Source: Pontederia crassipes
Taxonomy: Eukaryota > Streptophyta > Magnoliopsida > Commelinales > Pontederiaceae
DNA: 64,000 nucleotides
Direction of reading: 5' to 3'
Assembly (NCBI GenBank): GCA_030549335.1
Contig: CM060190.1
Location: 69,020,118 to 69,084,117, forward strand
The notes under the pieces were generated by a model that was given only the letters and a program-made list of their open reading frames with translations, was not told where the DNA came from and ran no database searches. The position numbers and the translations under genes are program-made. Positions 62,968-64,000 of this stretch are shown here, one piece after another; the first letter of the stretch is position 1; every line of letters starts with the position of its first letter.

Positions 62968-63514
62968 GTAGTGCATTTCAATTGGATAACTACTGAGTTT
63001 GATAATATCATTTATTTATTCATCTCAAGGGTGGCTTGCTTTCTTCTTTAAAGAAAAGAGAGTGACTTGCTTTTGCTTTGGCACATTTCATGTAAGAAAT
63101 CTGTATGGTCTTCCCTTACAAAGAAGACTATATGGTCCTGGAATACATATATGAACTGATTGGTAAAATTGGAATTTACAATCCTGCACAAGGAGCAAAA
63201 AAATTTCAATTCTTTTTGCTTCCACATGATAACATTTTCTTTTGAAAACATTTCAATCATTTTTCTGGCTGATCACCCAGATTCTGTATCATGGCTATAC
63301 AAAGTCGGTAGTTTCTCATCCTGCTGTGTATAAAAATATTTATCTCCATGGTGGCTGTACTCATTGGACAATGTGTTTCCTGAGAGGGCTCATAGGACAA
63401 TATCAAGCTTATACATATGCAAGAAGCTAATGGAGGCACTAGTATTGCTCAAGACACCATCAGCACTGATCCTTGAGCAGAATGTCAATTTCGAAGTATC
63501 GGAGCCAATTGGGG

Positions 63515-63935
63515 TGTTCACGGGTCGGGTCAGTTTGAATGTATTATGCGAGGCCAATCCTGTCGGGTTGGGTTGGGTGCTTAGGCTACCCGACCACCAC
63601 TTTTTTTTAATTTTCTTCTTATTTTTCTATATTATGTAATATTTATTTTAAAGCATAATCAAATACATTTCTTATATTTTCATACTTAAAAATATTTTAT
63701 TTTAATATTATTAAAAGATTAAATCAAATTTAGGTTTAATGTTTAAGTAAAAATGTTTAAAATTTTTAAGAAATAAATTAAAAATTTGGGTCTTTGGGTT
63801 AGGTCGGGTCTACTCGGGTTGGGATTTCCCAACCTGTACCTGACCCAACCACCCATTGGGTTGTGGTCGGTTGATCCAGAACCTCGACCCAACCCGATTT
63901 GGTCACTGGGTTCATCGGGTCGACCCCTAAGCAAG
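63515..63935. mobile_element. Non-autonomous element of GGGTCGGGT type
   Basis: The left edge GGGGTGTTCACGGGTCGGGT and right edge (GGGTTCATCGGGTCGACCCC) enclose an AT-rich core. Inner pieces are mutually inverted: GGGTTGGGTGCTTAGGCTACCCGACC at the left, and AGGTCGGGTCTACTCGGGTTGGG with CCAACCTGTACCTGACCC at the right. There is no coding frame. It resembles the segment at 50.2-50.6 kb. It probably lies in an intron of the gene that begins at 61089. Confidence 0.5.
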
Positions 63936-64000
63936 GAAACAAAACCCGTTCTTGCATAATTTATTGAAGAATACCATTTTCCTGCAGGAGTGTGTTTCTG

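Overview
The window is nuclear DNA from a flowering plant. It carries five clear intron-bearing (or GC-rich intronless) genes, all on the + strand, separated by AT-rich intergenic DNA full of decayed transposable elements. The gene-rich parts show GC-rich first exons followed by AT-rich introns, which is the monocot pattern. I would guess a non-grass monocot, but the species cannot be fixed from the sequence and this guess is weak.

Layout. 1-11.5 kb is repeat DNA: a 164-bp tandem duplication, a GC-rich block, a possible ~3-kb LTR, a tRNA-like fragment and an AT-rich element with an internal 122-bp tandem repeat. 11.8-12.8 kb is a two-level GC-rich minisatellite (81-bp units inside a 444-bp duplication). 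13.1-18.4 kb is a La-related protein 6 gene (LARP6B/C type; PAM2, La, RRM, RG-rich and SUZ-C parts in 10 coding exons). 20.3-27.0 kb is the chloroplast outer-envelope pore protein OEP37 (7 exons). 31.4-35.9 kb is an ankyrin-repeat kinase of the plant integrin-linked-kinase (ILK, Raf-like) family with altered catalytic motifs (11 exons). 37.8-45.7 kb is a decayed minus-strand Ty3/gypsy retrotransposon with two ~2.5-2.8 kb LTRs. 48.5-49.2 kb is a short intronless G-patch gene related to MOS2/Spp2 that lacks the KOW half. 54.6-59.1 kb is a class I membrane formin (4 exons) behind a long (TC)n 5' leader. 61.1 kb to the right edge holds the first two exons of a conserved plant nuclear-type protein, probably spliceosome related.

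The genes do not form a pathway. Their order is informative: the best Arabidopsis counterparts known to me, FH2 (At2g43800), ILK1 (At2g43850), OEP37 (At2g43950) and LARP6B (At2g43970), sit together on Arabidopsis chromosome 2. This looks like a conserved ancestral block. The G-patch gene is not part of that Arabidopsis set as I remember it.

The most distinctive non-genic observations are three tiny 5'-truncated LINE 3' ends (34, 53 and 180 bp), each with its own 14-18 bp target-site duplication and all lying within or just beside genes; the 444-bp/81-bp nested minisatellite directly upstream of LARP6; and a ~250-bp foldback in an OEP37 intron made from two inverted LTR-promoter-like arms. I found no CRISPR, rRNA or intact tRNA gene, and no clear undescribed system. 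All exon boundaries were set by hand from GT/AG sites, frame continuity and family knowledge.
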